This document shows, piece after piece, positions 8,615 to 19,615 of a stretch of DNA of 64,000 nucleotides; position 1 is the stretch's first letter; each line of letters begins with the position of its first letter. Below the pieces are notes generated by a model that saw only the letters and a program-made list of their open reading frames with translations, had not been told where the DNA came from and did not search any database. Position numbers and translations under genes: made by a program. This stretch comes from Saccharomyces paradoxus (Eukaryota > Ascomycota > Saccharomycetes > Saccharomycetales > Saccharomycetaceae): NCBI RefSeq assembly GCF_002079055.1, contig NC_047490.1:1-64000 (forward strand), in the 5' to 3' direction.

Positions 8615-10450
8615 ATGAAAAACTTGCCTTTTCTCATAAACAGAAGAAAGGAGAATACGAGTAACTCGGATTTATACCCTGGAATGGCTAAATTGCATGA
8701 ACCCAACTGGATAGAAATGGACGACCATACTAAGAAGGACAACTTAGATATCGTTCATCTTGAGTTCAGTCCAGATCCAATCACACCAAGCGATAATAAT
8801 AAAGTAGTAGCAGAGGTATTTGATGCTACGGAGGATGCCCAGGAGGCAGACGAAAGCGAAAGAGGAATGCCACTTATGAAAGCATTGAATGCGTATCCCA
8901 AAGCAGTTGCTTGGTCATTATTAGTCTCTACAACATTGATCATGGAAGGGTACGATACGGCTATTCTGGGCGCTTTCTACGCTTTGCCGGTATTTCAGAG
9001 GAGGTTTGGCTCACAAGATGACCAAACCGGAGAATGGGAAATTCCAGCGTCATGGCAAATTGGGTTGACCTTATGTTACATGGCAGGTGAGATTGTGGGG
9101 CTACAATTAACGGGGCCCTCCGTGGACCTTGTTGGCAATCGTTACACATTGATTATCGCATTGTTTTTTCTAACTGCCTTCACTTTCATACTGTATTTTT
9201 GCAACAGTTTAGGTATGATTGCTGTGGGCCAGGCACTGTGTGGAATGCCATGGGGTTGTTTTCAGTGTTTGACAGTGTCTTACGCTTCGGAAATATGTCC
9301 CTTGGCTCTTAGGTATTATCTAACCACATATTCAAACTTATGTTGGTTATTTGGCCAACTTTTTGCTGCTGGCATCATGAAAAATTCTCAAAACAAATAT
9401 GCAGACTCAGAATTAGGATATAAGCTGCCATTTGCCTTGCAGTGGATTTGGCCAGTACCTTTAGCATTGGGTATTTTTTTTGCACCTGAATCTCCATGGT
9501 GGCTAGTCAAAAAAGGAAGGCTCGATGAGGCAAGGAGATCACTTGGAAGAACTTTAAGCGGCAAAGGCCCTGAAAAAGAAATACTGATAACTCTGGAGGT
9601 GGATAAAATAAAAGTGACTATAGAAAAGGAGAAAAGGCTCACAAGCAGGGAAGGCTCCTACAGCGATTGTTTTAAAGACAAGATTAATCGAAGAAGAACG
9701 AGAATTACTTGTCTCTGTTGGGCAGGTCAAGCAACTTGTGGTTCAATATTAATAGGCTATTCAACTTACTTTTACGAAAAGGCTGGCGTTAGTGTTGAAA
9801 CATCCTTCACTTTTAGTATTATTCAATATTGTCTCGGTATTTGTGCTACATTTTTATCTTGGTGGGCTTCAAAATATTTTGGAAGATATGACCTTTACGC
9901 TTTTGGACTGGCATTCCAGACCATTGTTTTTTTCATTATTGGCGGCTTGGGGTGCTCAAACACACACGGTGCTAAAATGGGAAGTGGCTCTCTTTTGATG
10001 GTAGTAGCTTTTTTTTACAATTTAGGAATTGCCCCCGTCGTTTTTTGCTTAGTCTCTGAAATGCCATCTTCAAGACTAAGAACTAAAACGATTATTCTAG
10101 CACGTAACACTTACAATTTGGTCAGTATCGCATGTAGTGTTCTTATATTATACCAACTGAACTCTAAGAAGTGGAACTGGGGCGCAAAGTCTGGCTTTTT
10201 CTGGGGTGCCTTATGTTTCTGCACTTTAATCTGGGCTATAATCGATCTACCCGAAACTGCCGGGAAGACTTTTGTGGAAATAAATGAACTGTTCAAACTT
10301 GGAGTTCGGGCTAGAAAGTTCAAATCAACAAAAGTAGACCCGTTTCTTGTCAAAGAATCTTTTAGAAATGTCTCCCATAATGATCCCAAAGAAGATATGG
10401 AAGCTTCCATCCCGGATGGAGAGCAAAGTACCCCATCACTTATGAACTAA
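8615..10450 (+). CDS. MPH2: Alpha-glucoside (maltose) permease
   Basis: A proton-coupled plasma-membrane permease of the sugar porter branch of the major facilitator superfamily. Mph2 and Mph3 of S. cerevisiae carry maltose, maltotriose, alpha-methylglucoside and turanose. The 611-residue product has a long acidic cytoplasmic N-terminus (about 95 residues), roughly twelve membrane segments, the signature loop [12 protein letters not shown] and a cytoplasmic tail with [15 protein letters not shown]. It starts [16 protein letters not shown], matching Mph2/Mph3. The C-terminus ([30 protein letters not shown]) runs slightly past the 609-residue S288C protein. It is convergent with SOR2. The MPH-SOR-HXT order is duplicated at X-R in S288C as MPH3-SOR1-HXT16, so the name MPH2 rests on synteny. 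Confidence 0.95.
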   Translation: MKNLPFLINRRKENTSNSDLYPGMAKLHEPNWIEMDDHTKKDNLDIVHLEFSPDPITPSDNNKVVAEVFDATEDAQEADESERGMPLMKALNAYPKAVAWSLLVSTTLIMEGYDTAILGAFYALPVFQRRFGSQDDQTGEWEIPASWQIGLTLCYMAGEIVGLQLTGPSVDLVGNRYTLIIALFFLTAFTFILYFCNSLGMIAVGQALCGMPWGCFQCLTVSYASEICPLALRYYLTTYSNLCWLFGQLFAAGIMKNSQNKYADSELGYKLPFALQWIWPVPLALGIFFAPESPWWLVKKGRLDEARRSLGRTLSGKGPEKEILITLEVDKIKVTIEKEKRLTSREGSYSDCFKDKINRRRTRITCLCWAGQATCGSILIGYSTYFYEKAGVSVETSFTFSIIQYCLGICATFLSWWASKYFGRYDLYAFGLAFQTIVFFIIGGLGCSNTHGAKMGSGSLLMVVAFFYNLGIAPVVFCLVSEMPSSRLRTKTIILARNTYNLVSIACSVLILYQLNSKKWNWGAKSGFFWGALCFCTLIWAIIDLPETAGKTFVEINELFKLGVRARKFKSTKVDPFLVKESFRNVSHNDPKEDMEASIPDGEQSTPSLMN

Positions 10451-10894
10451 TGAATATTTATCGACAGTTAAATCGGTAACTACGGCTTCTACTCTACAAG
10501 AATACGGAGTATACTATGGATAGATTTATTTCTTCTTAATAGTACTTGACCTACAACTATATTGGTCATACGTAATCGGCGTGTATTTTATAATTGTCAT
10601 TAATACTACCTTTTAACTAATAATCACCAACAACATTCTACGCGTACATGGTTATTATTTCTCCCACTCTCGTTACACACCTCGGCATATGCGTCGCCGC
10701 TTTGACTTGCAAGAATATCATATTCTCAGGCCTTTTACCATCATTCTGCAAAAATAGGTATGAAGGAGTTAGTTTTCAAATCATTAAACATGTTTGCTAT
10801 TTACATTTCTATTTTTCGGTGGTCTTCTCAAGCGTTACGCTTTTTCGTTGATTATTTACATGGACATAAAACACTGAATAAAAGTACTCGCTTT
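10451..10894. other. MPH2-SOR2 convergent spacer
   Basis: The spacer holds the 3' flanks of both genes. No conserved frame or RNA gene is recognisable. Confidence 0.6.
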
Positions 10895-11968
10895 TCATTC
10901 AGGACCGAAGATAATAGTCTTTACAACCTCTCCACCGTGAGAAATGTTGTAATCGTAAGCCTTTGCTGCATCTTCAAACTTGAACTTGTGGGTTATCAAT
11001 GGCTTGACATTAACTTTTCCCGTGGATACCAAGTTCACCGCATCGCGATAATCACCGAACGAATAACGGAAACATCCAATCAGTTTCATTTCCTTGCCAC
11101 TAACTTCAGCAATTGGAAAGTTGACGTAATTTTTACCCATACCGACTTGCACCATGGTACCTCCAACCTTAGTAGCCTTGACACCGGCGTTAATGCAAAC
11201 ATCGGCGCCTGAACACTCAAACACTACATCTGCATGATTTCCGCCCAAAAGCTTTTCGACTTCATTGGCCAATTCCTGAGCTTTATCAATAGAAAACTTG
11301 GAAGAATTGAAAGTATTTGTGGCGCCGAAATCCTTCGCTCTTTGTAGCTTGTTGTCAAATACATCAACGAAAATGACGTCACTGGCTCCAAATGCGCGGG
11401 CGACTGCGCCAGTTAATAGCCCTACAGGACCAGCACCGAACACAACAACTCTGGTACCAAAGCAGACCCCAGCCAACTTGTTAGAGTGCACACCAACTGA
11501 TAAAGGCTCTACGCAAGCGCCCTCTTCATAACTGACACTATCTGGTAATTTCACAAGAAAATCTTCTGGAGATAGATAGTACTTCACAAGAGTACCGTCA
11601 ATTGGAGGAGTTGCAGCAAATGCCATATGTGGGCAAAGGTTATACCTTCCTTCCTTGGTCTCGTCAGAATAACGGCTGGGAACACCAGGTTCAATAGCAA
11701 CACGGTCACCAACTTTCACCCTCGTAACCGCATCACCAACTTCCACAACCTGTCCGCTTGATTCATGACCTAAAACCATTGGCGCTTTCAATATGTACTT
11801 GCCAATACCACCGCTTCTGTAGTAATGAATATCTGAACCACAGATACCAGTAGCCTTAATAGCTAACTTGACATAATGGGGGTCGTCAATAGTAGGAATT
11901 GGTCTTTGCTCGATGGCAATATCGCCGACTTTTCTTAGAACAATTGCAGGGTTACTGTTTTGAGACAT
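10895..11968 (-). CDS. SOR2: Sorbitol (polyol) dehydrogenase
   Basis: A zinc-dependent medium-chain dehydrogenase that oxidises sorbitol, and related polyols such as xylitol and mannitol, to the ketose with NAD+ in the cytosol. The 357-residue length is the family norm. Catalytic zinc ligands are visible: Cys43 (GICGSDIHYY) and His68-Glu69 (LGHESSG). The Rossmann motif VFGAGPVGLL follows at about residues 174-183. SOR1 and SOR2 are nearly identical in S. cerevisiae, so the name rests on location next to HXT15. The neighbouring transporter Hxt15 is also reported to carry polyols, so the pair forms a plausible uptake-plus-oxidation module. Confidence 0.95.
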   Translation of the reverse strand: MSQNSNPAIVLRKVGDIAIEQRPIPTIDDPHYVKLAIKATGICGSDIHYYRSGGIGKYILKAPMVLGHESSGQVVEVGDAVTRVKVGDRVAIEPGVPSRYSDETKEGRYNLCPHMAFAATPPIDGTLVKYYLSPEDFLVKLPDSVSYEEGACVEPLSVGVHSNKLAGVCFGTRVVVFGAGPVGLLTGAVARAFGASDVIFVDVFDNKLQRAKDFGATNTFNSSKFSIDKAQELANEVEKLLGGNHADVVFECSGADVCINAGVKATKVGGTMVQVGMGKNYVNFPIAEVSGKEMKLIGCFRYSFGDYRDAVNLVSTGKVNVKPLITHKFKFEDAAKAYDYNISHGGEVVKTIIFGPE

Positions 11969-13374
11969 AGTTTTCTATTTTCTGTTTTTTTTTTTTATTA
12001 TTTCTTGTTAGTTTTTTGATGATTTTATTTTCCACTTATAATATCTTTCTACATAAAGTTGAACAAGTTGAAACATTTGCCCTTTTATATATCAAATATT
12101 TTCATAAATAACAATAAGAGTAAGCATTTGTAGCCCTAAACACGATTTAAAATGGCGGAGATGAGGTTAGCAAAGTGATGCAGAGGCTTAATATGACCGG
12201 AGAAAGGAGATACGAGACCGGAGATAAGTAAAGCATTATGAGCCCTAAATGTCGAAGAAAAGGAAGCATTAGAATGTTCAATAAAGAAGACAGTTTTTTG
12301 AACGAGATTCGTTCATTATTCCACCCCAAAAAAGCCCGATGATATGTGCTGAATGAAGCTAAGTGAAGCTTTCCAACTTCCACGTACTTTTTTTGCCTCT
12401 TGCAATTAGCTGTCTGCAAAAACTTTATTTTCTGCACCTGTGCCTAAAAATTGCTCACCTGCAGGAAACTCGAGAAGTAAGGGATTGTGGAGTAATGTTG
12501 CGTGGGGTAGCCCCTGTGCTTTCTTGCGTGTTTTCGTTTTTCCTTCGTGCCTGCGTCTCCTTATTTCAGACCACTCCGTCTCTGAATTGCATTCTGCCTC
12601 CTGTGGATTTATTGGTAAATATAACACAGCAAACAGTCAGGTTTACACTAGCTTTTTCCATGAAATTTTGGCTCGCCATTTCTGATTGTAGTACAAGCCA
12701 CAATAATACGTCATTATGCAAACTTTTCATAAGAAATTAACCAACTAAGCTTTTGTACTAATTGTAGAGATATGGCTTCGACGCCTAATTCGTTCTGTAG
12801 TTTTGGGAGCGTGTATCACGCCCCCTGATACTAGAAATTATATACAGTACCACTTTAGCCAGCTGAAGAAACATAATGTTACATACGGTAGAATGAGAAG
12901 AGAGAAGTTCATGTCCATCCAGATTGTCAATTTAACATATATATTAATAAGCAAATCATTGAGCGTTTAATCTCTTCATGAGATGTTCTCAACAAGAAAA
13001 TTTAATAGGTTAAAAAAAGAAAGAAAACTAAAAATGAAAACATCTACCGGCTCAAATGCTAAAACTCTCAAGAGCTCCGAATCCACTCTTCCAATACGAA
13101 CTTACCGTAAAGAAGGTGATAAACAGGGTATCCATCCACCCCGCCTTACTTTAGGAAAAAAACAACTTGACCCAATGTTGCCCTGATCAAATGCTTTCTT
13201 TCAATAGATAGCTTTTATATAGCAATTGTAGACTAAAAAAAGTGTTTGCAAAGAAGCTGTAGCGCTTGTAGCTTTTCGTTGACTGAGGTTGAAATTACAT
13301 GTCTCTTTGTTTTCCGCAGTTGCATTCTTTTCTAAGAGTTTATCTTAACGTGCCCTACCAAGTGCGCTCAATGA
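11969..13374. other. SOR2 upstream and HXT15 downstream spacer
   Basis: This 1.4-kb stretch holds the SOR2 promoter. A TATA box (minus strand TATATAAAA, 12083-12091) lies about 115-123 bp before the start. Open frames such as 12363-12740 lack recognisable similarity or conserved codon structure. I see no relic here that I can name. Confidence 0.55.
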
Positions 13375-15078
13375 TCAATTAGAATTTTTTGAAAATTTCA
13401 AGATTTCCTTCCAGTCCTTCTTTTGAGCCTTAGTTTCTCTCGAAAACAAACCTCTCCTTGAAGGTGGCACCCAAGATGCAGATTCCCATGGTTTCACACC
13501 TTCTTCGTACAGTAATTGTATTTCCTCCAAAGACAAACCAATTGTTTCCGGTAAAAAGAAGAAGACGTACAAAAACATAGCAACCAAACAACCCACAAAC
13601 ACATAACCGTAGTAGAAGTGGATAGATCCAGTGATGAATGGTGTGAAGAAGCCAATCAAAAATTGCCACAACCAGTTGAATGCCGTCGAAATCGACATTG
13701 CTTTAGATTTGACCTTTGAAGGGAACGACTCCGCGACCACGATATAAGCAACAGGTGCCCATGTCGTTGCAAAACAGAATATATAGAAGCAGGTGAACAC
13801 AATCATGGCATTACCTGCACCTTTTGAAGAGGGACCATCCTGGCCATGAGGGTAAAGACATTTCACCCCGATACTCGCGAATACGACCATACACGCCATC
13901 ATGGCAGCTGCCCCGAATAACAGGCATTTACGACGACCAATCTTATCTACAACCATAACAGCGATAATAGTGGAGAAGAAGTTCACTGTACCCAGAACGA
14001 TGGAGGTCTCAAACCCATCCGTAAGGCCAACTGACTTGAAAATGGTAGTCCCATAGAAGAAGAAGTAGTTTTCACCGGTAAGTTGTAAAAAGGTCTGAAC
14101 AAGAATACCTGTAATCAAACGTTGAAGGACTTTTGTTTTGACTGAGAAAAGTTCCTTCCATGAAGCTTCCCCTAATTCTCTTTGCGCAAGCACACCGGCG
14201 TTAATTTCCTCGACCTGTTTAAGCACCCATGGATCCTCTGGTAAAACCATGTTGATCTTTGCAATGGAAATACGTGCCTCCTCATGTTTTTCTCGTTCAA
14301 TCAAATATCTTGGGGATTCTGGAACTAGTAGCATACCAATGATGATAATCAGGGCCCATAAGAAGCAGAGTCCCACAGGGATCCTCCATTGCGCAGTATT
14401 ATAATATTTCCTTGTTCCGTAAACAGAACAATAACCTAAAAATATCCCAAAGGTCACATTCAATTGAAATAACGATACGAGCCCGCCCCTCAAATCTTTA
14501 GGAGCTATTTCAGATAAAAGCATCGGACACAACACCGAACAACCACCGGCACCAAGACCGTAAATGATCTTACCGACAAAATATTGGTACCATTTATGGT
14601 TTGAACTGATTTGAATGATCGCTCCTATCATATATACTACAACCACTACTACAATTGCCAGCCTTCTACCTAAAGTATCGGCCAGTCTGGCAAAAGCAAC
14701 ACCGCCTATGGAACATCCTACGCTGAACATTGCCACGAGAAGGCCCATACGCACGTTACTCAAATAGTATTCTCCAGTACTATGCTTGTAAGATCCGAAA
14801 TTCATTTTAAAGTTGTCCATGTTAATGAAACCTGCTGTAATACCACTATCCCAACCAGGTAGGAAACCCCCAAAGGATACAGGATAACACAGTAAATAGA
14901 TGACAAGGTAACCTAGGAGACCCCTCTTTGGTGGCTCAATGTTATCCCCGTTTATGACTTCATTGTCATCAAGCCCATCTGACCATTCTTTTTCCACATG
15001 TGGCTGCACATGAACGTCAGCGCCAGCACTATTTGGAATGTCTGCATTACATCCTACAGAGGATAGTTCGCTTAGCAT
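13375..15078 (-). CDS. HXT15: Hexose/polyol transporter of the HXT family
   Basis: A facilitative sugar transporter of the major facilitator superfamily in the plasma membrane. The 567-residue length equals HXT15/HXT16, against 564 for HXT13/HXT17. Features include about 60 cytoplasmic N-terminal residues, a first membrane segment with FGGFLPGWDSGITAG, the loop motif ADTLGRRLAIVV, the mid-loop signature PESPRYLIEREKHEEA, the duplicated motif DKIGRRKCLLFG, and PETIGLSLEEIQLLYEEG at the end. The HXT13/15/16/17 subgroup is reported to be glucose-repressed and to transport sorbitol and mannitol. A TATA element (minus strand TATAAA, 15180-15185) lies about 105 bp upstream. The assignment to HXT15 rather than HXT16 is by synteny with SOR2 and THI13. 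Confidence 0.94.
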   Translation of the reverse strand: MLSELSSVGCNADIPNSAGADVHVQPHVEKEWSDGLDDNEVINGDNIEPPKRGLLGYLVIYLLCYPVSFGGFLPGWDSGITAGFINMDNFKMNFGSYKHSTGEYYLSNVRMGLLVAMFSVGCSIGGVAFARLADTLGRRLAIVVVVVVYMIGAIIQISSNHKWYQYFVGKIIYGLGAGGCSVLCPMLLSEIAPKDLRGGLVSLFQLNVTFGIFLGYCSVYGTRKYYNTAQWRIPVGLCFLWALIIIIGMLLVPESPRYLIEREKHEEARISIAKINMVLPEDPWVLKQVEEINAGVLAQRELGEASWKELFSVKTKVLQRLITGILVQTFLQLTGENYFFFYGTTIFKSVGLTDGFETSIVLGTVNFFSTIIAVMVVDKIGRRKCLLFGAAAMMACMVVFASIGVKCLYPHGQDGPSSKGAGNAMIVFTCFYIFCFATTWAPVAYIVVAESFPSKVKSKAMSISTAFNWLWQFLIGFFTPFITGSIHFYYGYVFVGCLVAMFLYVFFFLPETIGLSLEEIQLLYEEGVKPWESASWVPPSRRGLFSRETKAQKKDWKEILKFSKNSN

Positions 15079-15965
15079 TTTTCCTTTAGTTTCTTTTTCC
15101 GTCGCTAATATTATTTCTTTTTAATTCTACAAATTGGAATATAACGAAGTCTAGAACAAACAATGAATTACTTGCTCTCTTTATATGTTTGAAAGTTGAC
15201 GATTACAGGCGCACTGAAGTTATTATAAATTTGAGTGGAATAACCATGTTTAATTTTTTTTGCAGACCATTCAGCGAATTACACCTCTAGCTGGTTGTGC
15301 TTATGCCGTTCGAGATGTTCGAGATGTTCGGTACTATCTTCGAATGTTTACATCATCCGCCTTTGCCTGCCTTTTCCAAATTTTGCCTCTGCGCAATTAT
15401 AGGTCCAAAAGGAAAAGCATACCCCGCACCGCTTTTTTTTTTGCATTTAAACTTTTAAGTTCTGAATTTGTGCTGCGGTGGCGCATAAAAGGTAAAAATA
15501 ATTTGCCTACAGTGGAGCTAGCTGCATAGCTCAGGAGCAGATCATGAACTTATTGCAATACGGAACGGAGTTAAGAAAACTTGAGCGGAGTTAGTACGAG
15601 CGGAGACACGAAACAAGTTAAATTTAGTGATGATAGTAATATGTCACGCAACATCTCATAGAAATTTACGCACAAGCTTTTTGAATAGCTGAGCTGTCAA
15701 CTACTGAAATGATTACGTTGTCTTTAACAAACTTTCATCTACTGTCGTATACGGCATTATTCCACTCGCCAGTTTGTCATGGATTCAAGAATTGCAAAAG
15801 GTGTATATTCAGATAAAACTCTTCTATTCGCACCCGCGGTATCTAGGCGTATTTTAAATAAGTGAGCATTTCTTAAAGTAATGTTGATTTCAAGTTCGCC
15901 GACAACTTCTGCACTTTTCCACAGTTTCTTGATATGCCAATAAAAAAAAAGAGGAGCACTTAAGT
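15079..15965. other. HXT15 promoter and spacer before the BDH relic
   Basis: The spacer contains the HXT15 upstream region, with one CCCCGC at 15422-15427 that might be a weak Mig1 site. It also holds sequence that was probably the promoter of the broken BDH gene. No other coding similarity is seen. Confidence 0.5.
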
Positions 15966-16434
15966 ATGAGAGCTTTCGTATATTTTAAAAAGAGTAATAT
16001 TCACGTTACTGATGATATCCCTAGTTCAGTGTTCAAACCGACGACAGAGTTATTATCGGCGTTTCTTGCTGTGGGATTTGCGGCTCGGATCTTCACGAGT
16101 ACCTGGATTATCCGACTTTCATGCTTAAAGATGGCGAGTACTACACTTTTGTCCAACGCTTCTTTACCTCTAGCAATGAGCTACGATATGTCAGAAATTA
16201 TTGCCAAGTTTGGCCTATGTAAAGGAGGTTATCACTGGTTTGATTGGCTATGTTGTTGAGGACTTTGTGCATATGTTCATGCCATCCGCAGCGGAGAAAT
16301 TGCGACAGAAGACTGTAAACAGCAGATCACAGGTAAGCAAAAGATTGAGAATGGTGGGAAAAGGGATTTCAAGAGTTGATGGTGGATAAGAAATCCAATG
16401 TTAAGATCCTATTAACTCCTAACAATCATAGTGT
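15966..16434 (+). pseudogene. Internally deleted butanediol dehydrogenase (BDH1/BDH2-like) pseudogene
   Basis: The segment opens with ATG and MRAFVYFKKSNIHVTDDIP, then SNASLPLAMSYDMSEIIAKFG. These are close to the N-terminus of Bdh1/Bdh2 (MRA-AYFKKGDIHFTNDIP, SNAALPLAMGHEMSGIVSKVG). After about residue 85 it jumps to ITGLIGYVVEDF and then, in other frames, to KKSNVKILLTPNNH, which is the Bdh C-terminus (MTGSIGYVVEDF, KESNVKILLTPNNH). About 240 central codons, including the cofactor domain, are missing. Frames shift several times and no proper stop remains. Bdh enzymes are zinc medium-chain dehydrogenases that interconvert acetoin and (R,R)-2,3-butanediol. The functional pair in S. cerevisiae is on chromosome I. 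This is a dead extra copy, and the frame tracking is by eye. Confidence 0.85.
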
Positions 16435-18192
16435 AATCATAAGGAAAAGAAATAAAGACAAAATAATACTCTATAGTCTTTTTTTTTTTCATTGCGCTCA
16501 AGATTATAACCCCAATTTAAATATCCTGCATTCTTCATGTACCGGTGGGTTTTTATTTGCTTAATCGATTTATTAGGATTTATTTTCATAAATAAGATGC
16601 AGCTTTAACGCCTTTTATGCCAATTCCCTCCCGCACGTTCCATTTATCTTGATTACGCATGACTTTGAAGTTGTTCCATAACGGATCATTTTAGCAAGTT
16701 GTGACTGTCCTAATTATGTCTCAAGAATCCATTTATATATCTTCCTGGCTTCACCAGGTATTATATCATAAATGTGGGTGACTCTTTTACATTTCCGAGA
16801 TCTCTGACTTTATATCCCAGAAACTTCTTGCCTAACTTTCTTTAAGTTCTTTTCTACCCAACATTGTATTTTCAATTTTAAAATAGCAATAGTGTAGGTT
16901 GATAATATTTATCAGGAATCTTTTAGCAGAAATTCTCTAACGAGCTAGTCTCCAAACCGTATATCAGTTTTGGATGAAAATGATGTAACAAGATTTAGAT
17001 TGAATGCTAACCTTAATCACGCATATATTTGCACTGCCATGGCACTGCATATGTTCCAGAATAAACGAACCAAAAAAATTTTCAATGGGTAGATATAGGA
17101 AAACCGCAGGGCCATTAATTGAAGATCAACCTGAAATATATGTAAAGTTTATGAGTCGTACATTAAAGTTATAGTAATTTCCCGGACTTGCTGGTTCATT
17201 GGGCATATTAATATGTCCAGCTGGCGTGAACTTTGATATACCTTTCTCGTCTAAGATAGTTTTAACCTTTAGCTTTAAGTAATACTTCTGACTAACCATT
17301 GTTATCAACAAATTGGTGGTAACAAGAGACAGAGAGTTATACAGCTATTTTAATAATTCTTTTTTTTGGGCTATTAAAGAAAGAAATTTCATATACAACT
17401 ATGTACAAAAACATTAAAAAATGTTATATTTAGGATCAAAATTAAGCTAGTTCAAATATTAGAATTTAAGGATAGAAGTGGTCATACTGAACCAGAAAAT
17501 TATCGTTAATTGTACTATAAAATTGAAAATAACAAGCTCAATTCCTCCCATTTTCAAATTCAAGAATTCAGATGATTCATTAAGGAAAACAAGGGAAGAA
17601 GCTACGACAATTGATACTGATGTTGAAGTAGATATTGAGAGCTTTTCCGAGTGATTACATACATCACCAAGATCGGGATGAAATCTAGCAGAAGTCACTG
17701 CAAATGATTGATGGCTACATAATATCTCTTTTTTTGTCGTAGGACCGATCAACGCATAGGGCAGTTTATGTGTGTTGATTAGCGTAGCGCAGTGCAATAT
17801 TCAGCAGATTTGTATATCCTATCTACTGTCTCAAGTCAAAAAGGTACTTTCGTTTATATACATATATATATGTATATTCTCTTTGGGGAGGACTTGGATA
17901 TGCGATTAAGCGTTGTGCCGGCTCAATGTTTTTAGGGAACAAGATTGGCGCGTAATGCATGAAGACAGCAAATTGTCTCGAGGTATCAATGCTAATACAT
18001 TTATCGGCTTTTGACTATAATGCAACTACCTCAATTCGATTTGAACGGCTTATGCGTTATGAAATATATGAATTATTCAACTAGCAGTAAGCTTGAAATA
18101 TTATTTATCCAGATTATGTAGGTGGTGTCGTTAAAGCGAAATAAGACAACGTTCAAAGCTTTCAATCTCCCAAAATGACAGGCAATGAAACA

Positions 18193-18200
18193 TATAAAAA
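18193..18200 (+). promoter_or_regulatory. THI13 TATA box
   Basis: TATAAAAA lies 110-117 bp upstream of the THI13 ATG, consistent with a strongly regulated thiamine-repressible gene. Confidence 0.6.
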
Positions 18201-18228
18201 GCTCGTATTATTGTTTCCATGAAGGATA

Positions 18229-18262
18229 TTCTTCTCTTCTCTTCTCTTCTCTTCTCTTCTCT
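18229..18262. repeat. CTTCT pentanucleotide microsatellite in the THI13 leader region
   Basis: About six to seven tandem copies of CTTCT lie between the TATA box and the THI13 start. As a pure pyrimidine tract on the sense strand, it would form part of the promoter or 5' leader. Length polymorphism between strains is likely. Confidence 0.85.
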
Positions 18263-18309
18263 CAATTGTAAAGATAATCACACATCAACAGCAAAAACAT
18301 TTCCAAGAT

Positions 18310-19332
18310 ATGTCTACCGATAAGATTACATTTTTGTTGAACTGGCAACCAACCCCATACCACATTCCAATTTTCTTGGCTCAAACCAAAGGTTACTTCA
18401 AGGAACAAGGCCTAGACATGGCTATCCTAGAGCCAACCAATCCTTCAGATGTCACGGAGTTGATTGGATCTGGAAAGGTCGACATGGGTTTGAAAGCCAT
18501 GATCCACACTTTGGCTGCTAAGGCCCGTGGTTTCCCAGTCACCTCTGTTGCCTCTTTGTTGGACGAACCATTCACTGGTGTCTTGTACCTAAAAGGTAGT
18601 GGTATTACTGAAGACTTCCAATCCCTAAAGGGCAAGAAGATCGGTTACGTTGGTGAATTTGGTAAGATTCAAATCGATGAATTAACTAAGCACTACGGTA
18701 TGAAGCCAGAAGACTACACCGCAGTCAGATGTGGTATGAATGTTGCCAAGTACATCATCGAAGGTAAGATCGATGCTGGTATCGGTATCGAATGTATGCA
18801 ACAAGTTGAATTGGAAGAATACTTGGCTAAGCAAGGGAGACCAGCTTCCGATGCCAAGATGTTGAGAATTGACAAGCTGGCTTGTTTGGGTTGCTGTTGT
18901 TTCTGCACCGTCCTTTACATCTGTAACGATGAATTTTTGAAGAAGAACCCTGAAAAAGTCAGAAAGTTCTTGAATGCTATCAAGAAAGCTACCGACTACG
19001 TTTTAGCAGACCCTGTCAAGGCTTGGAAAGAATACATTGACTTCAAGCCTCAATTGAACAACGATCTATCCTACAAGCAGTACCAAAGATGTTACGCTTA
19101 CTTCTCTTCATCTTTGTACAATGTTCATCGTGACTGGAAGAAAGTTACCGGCTACGGCAAGAGATTGGCCATTTTGCCACCAGACTACGTCTCCAACTAC
19201 ACTAATGAATACTTGTCCTGGCCAGAACCAGAAGAAGTTTCCGATCCTTTGGAAGCTCAAAGATTGATGGCTATTCATCAAGAAAAATGTAGAAAGGAAG
19301 GCACTTTCAAGAGATTGGCTCTTCCAGCTTAA
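18310..19332 (+). CDS. THI13: HMP phosphate synthase (thiamine pyrimidine synthesis)
   Basis: This enzyme makes the 4-amino-5-hydroxymethyl-2-methylpyrimidine phosphate half of thiamine from pyridoxal phosphate and a histidine of the enzyme itself, a single-turnover suicide reaction. The 340-residue sequence is complete. Lys62 (PLP Schiff base) and His66 (pyrimidine donor) lie in LKAMIHTL. The iron-binding Cys cluster CCCFC is at residues 195-199. The fold is that of periplasmic-binding-protein-like NMT1/THI5 proteins. THI5, THI11, THI12 and THI13 are nearly identical subtelomeric paralogues in S. cerevisiae, and naming as THI13 rests on position before AAD4. It is expected to be repressed by thiamine through Thi2/Thi3/Pdc2. 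Confidence 0.96.
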   Translation: MSTDKITFLLNWQPTPYHIPIFLAQTKGYFKEQGLDMAILEPTNPSDVTELIGSGKVDMGLKAMIHTLAAKARGFPVTSVASLLDEPFTGVLYLKGSGITEDFQSLKGKKIGYVGEFGKIQIDELTKHYGMKPEDYTAVRCGMNVAKYIIEGKIDAGIGIECMQQVELEEYLAKQGRPASDAKMLRIDKLACLGCCCFCTVLYICNDEFLKKNPEKVRKFLNAIKKATDYVLADPVKAWKEYIDFKPQLNNDLSYKQYQRCYAYFSSSLYNVHRDWKKVTGYGKRLAILPPDYVSNYTNEYLSWPEPEEVSDPLEAQRLMAIHQEKCRKEGTFKRLALPA

Positions 19333-19615
19333 ACGTACGTCGTTACCTGGTGAGCCTATTCTCCTCTTCATCTTGGTTATGATTCCACCTTAGCTTTTTA
19401 TTTATATATTTACGTATCAAGTATGTTTTTAAGCTTTAAATGAACTTCGTTTATCTTATACTTTCTTTCCTTGCAAAACCTTCGCATTATGAACAAACCC
19501 AGTGGAAAAAGATAACTGGGCATAAGTTGTGCTTTTTTTAAGGCTTAAATCAAATGGTGTAAACGTATACGTGGACATTTCTTACATTATACACATACTA
19601 AAACTATAAATTTGA

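Larger units (their letters stand above)
16435..18309. other. Spacer upstream of THI13
   Basis: Nearly 1.9 kb without a gene I recognise. A minus-strand frame of 112 codons at 17459-17797 has a hydrophobic C-terminus but no known relatives I can name. A 22-bp perfect AT palindrome with core CATATATATATG lies at 17856-17877. The THI13 promoter occupies the last few hundred bases. Confidence 0.5.

Noticed and set aside
12363-12740. 125-codon frame upstream of SOR2
   Set aside because: It has overlapping open frames on both strands, hydrophobic low-complexity content and no similarity, so it is probably chance.
15540-15620. Rgt1 sites in the CGGAG-rich stretch upstream of HXT15
   Set aside because: The CGGAGTT and CGGAGAC copies fail the final A of CGGANNA.
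17459-17797. 112-codon minus-strand frame before THI13
   Set aside because: No relatives are recognised. It is AT-rich with a hydrophobic tail, as expected of chance frames in yeast spacers.
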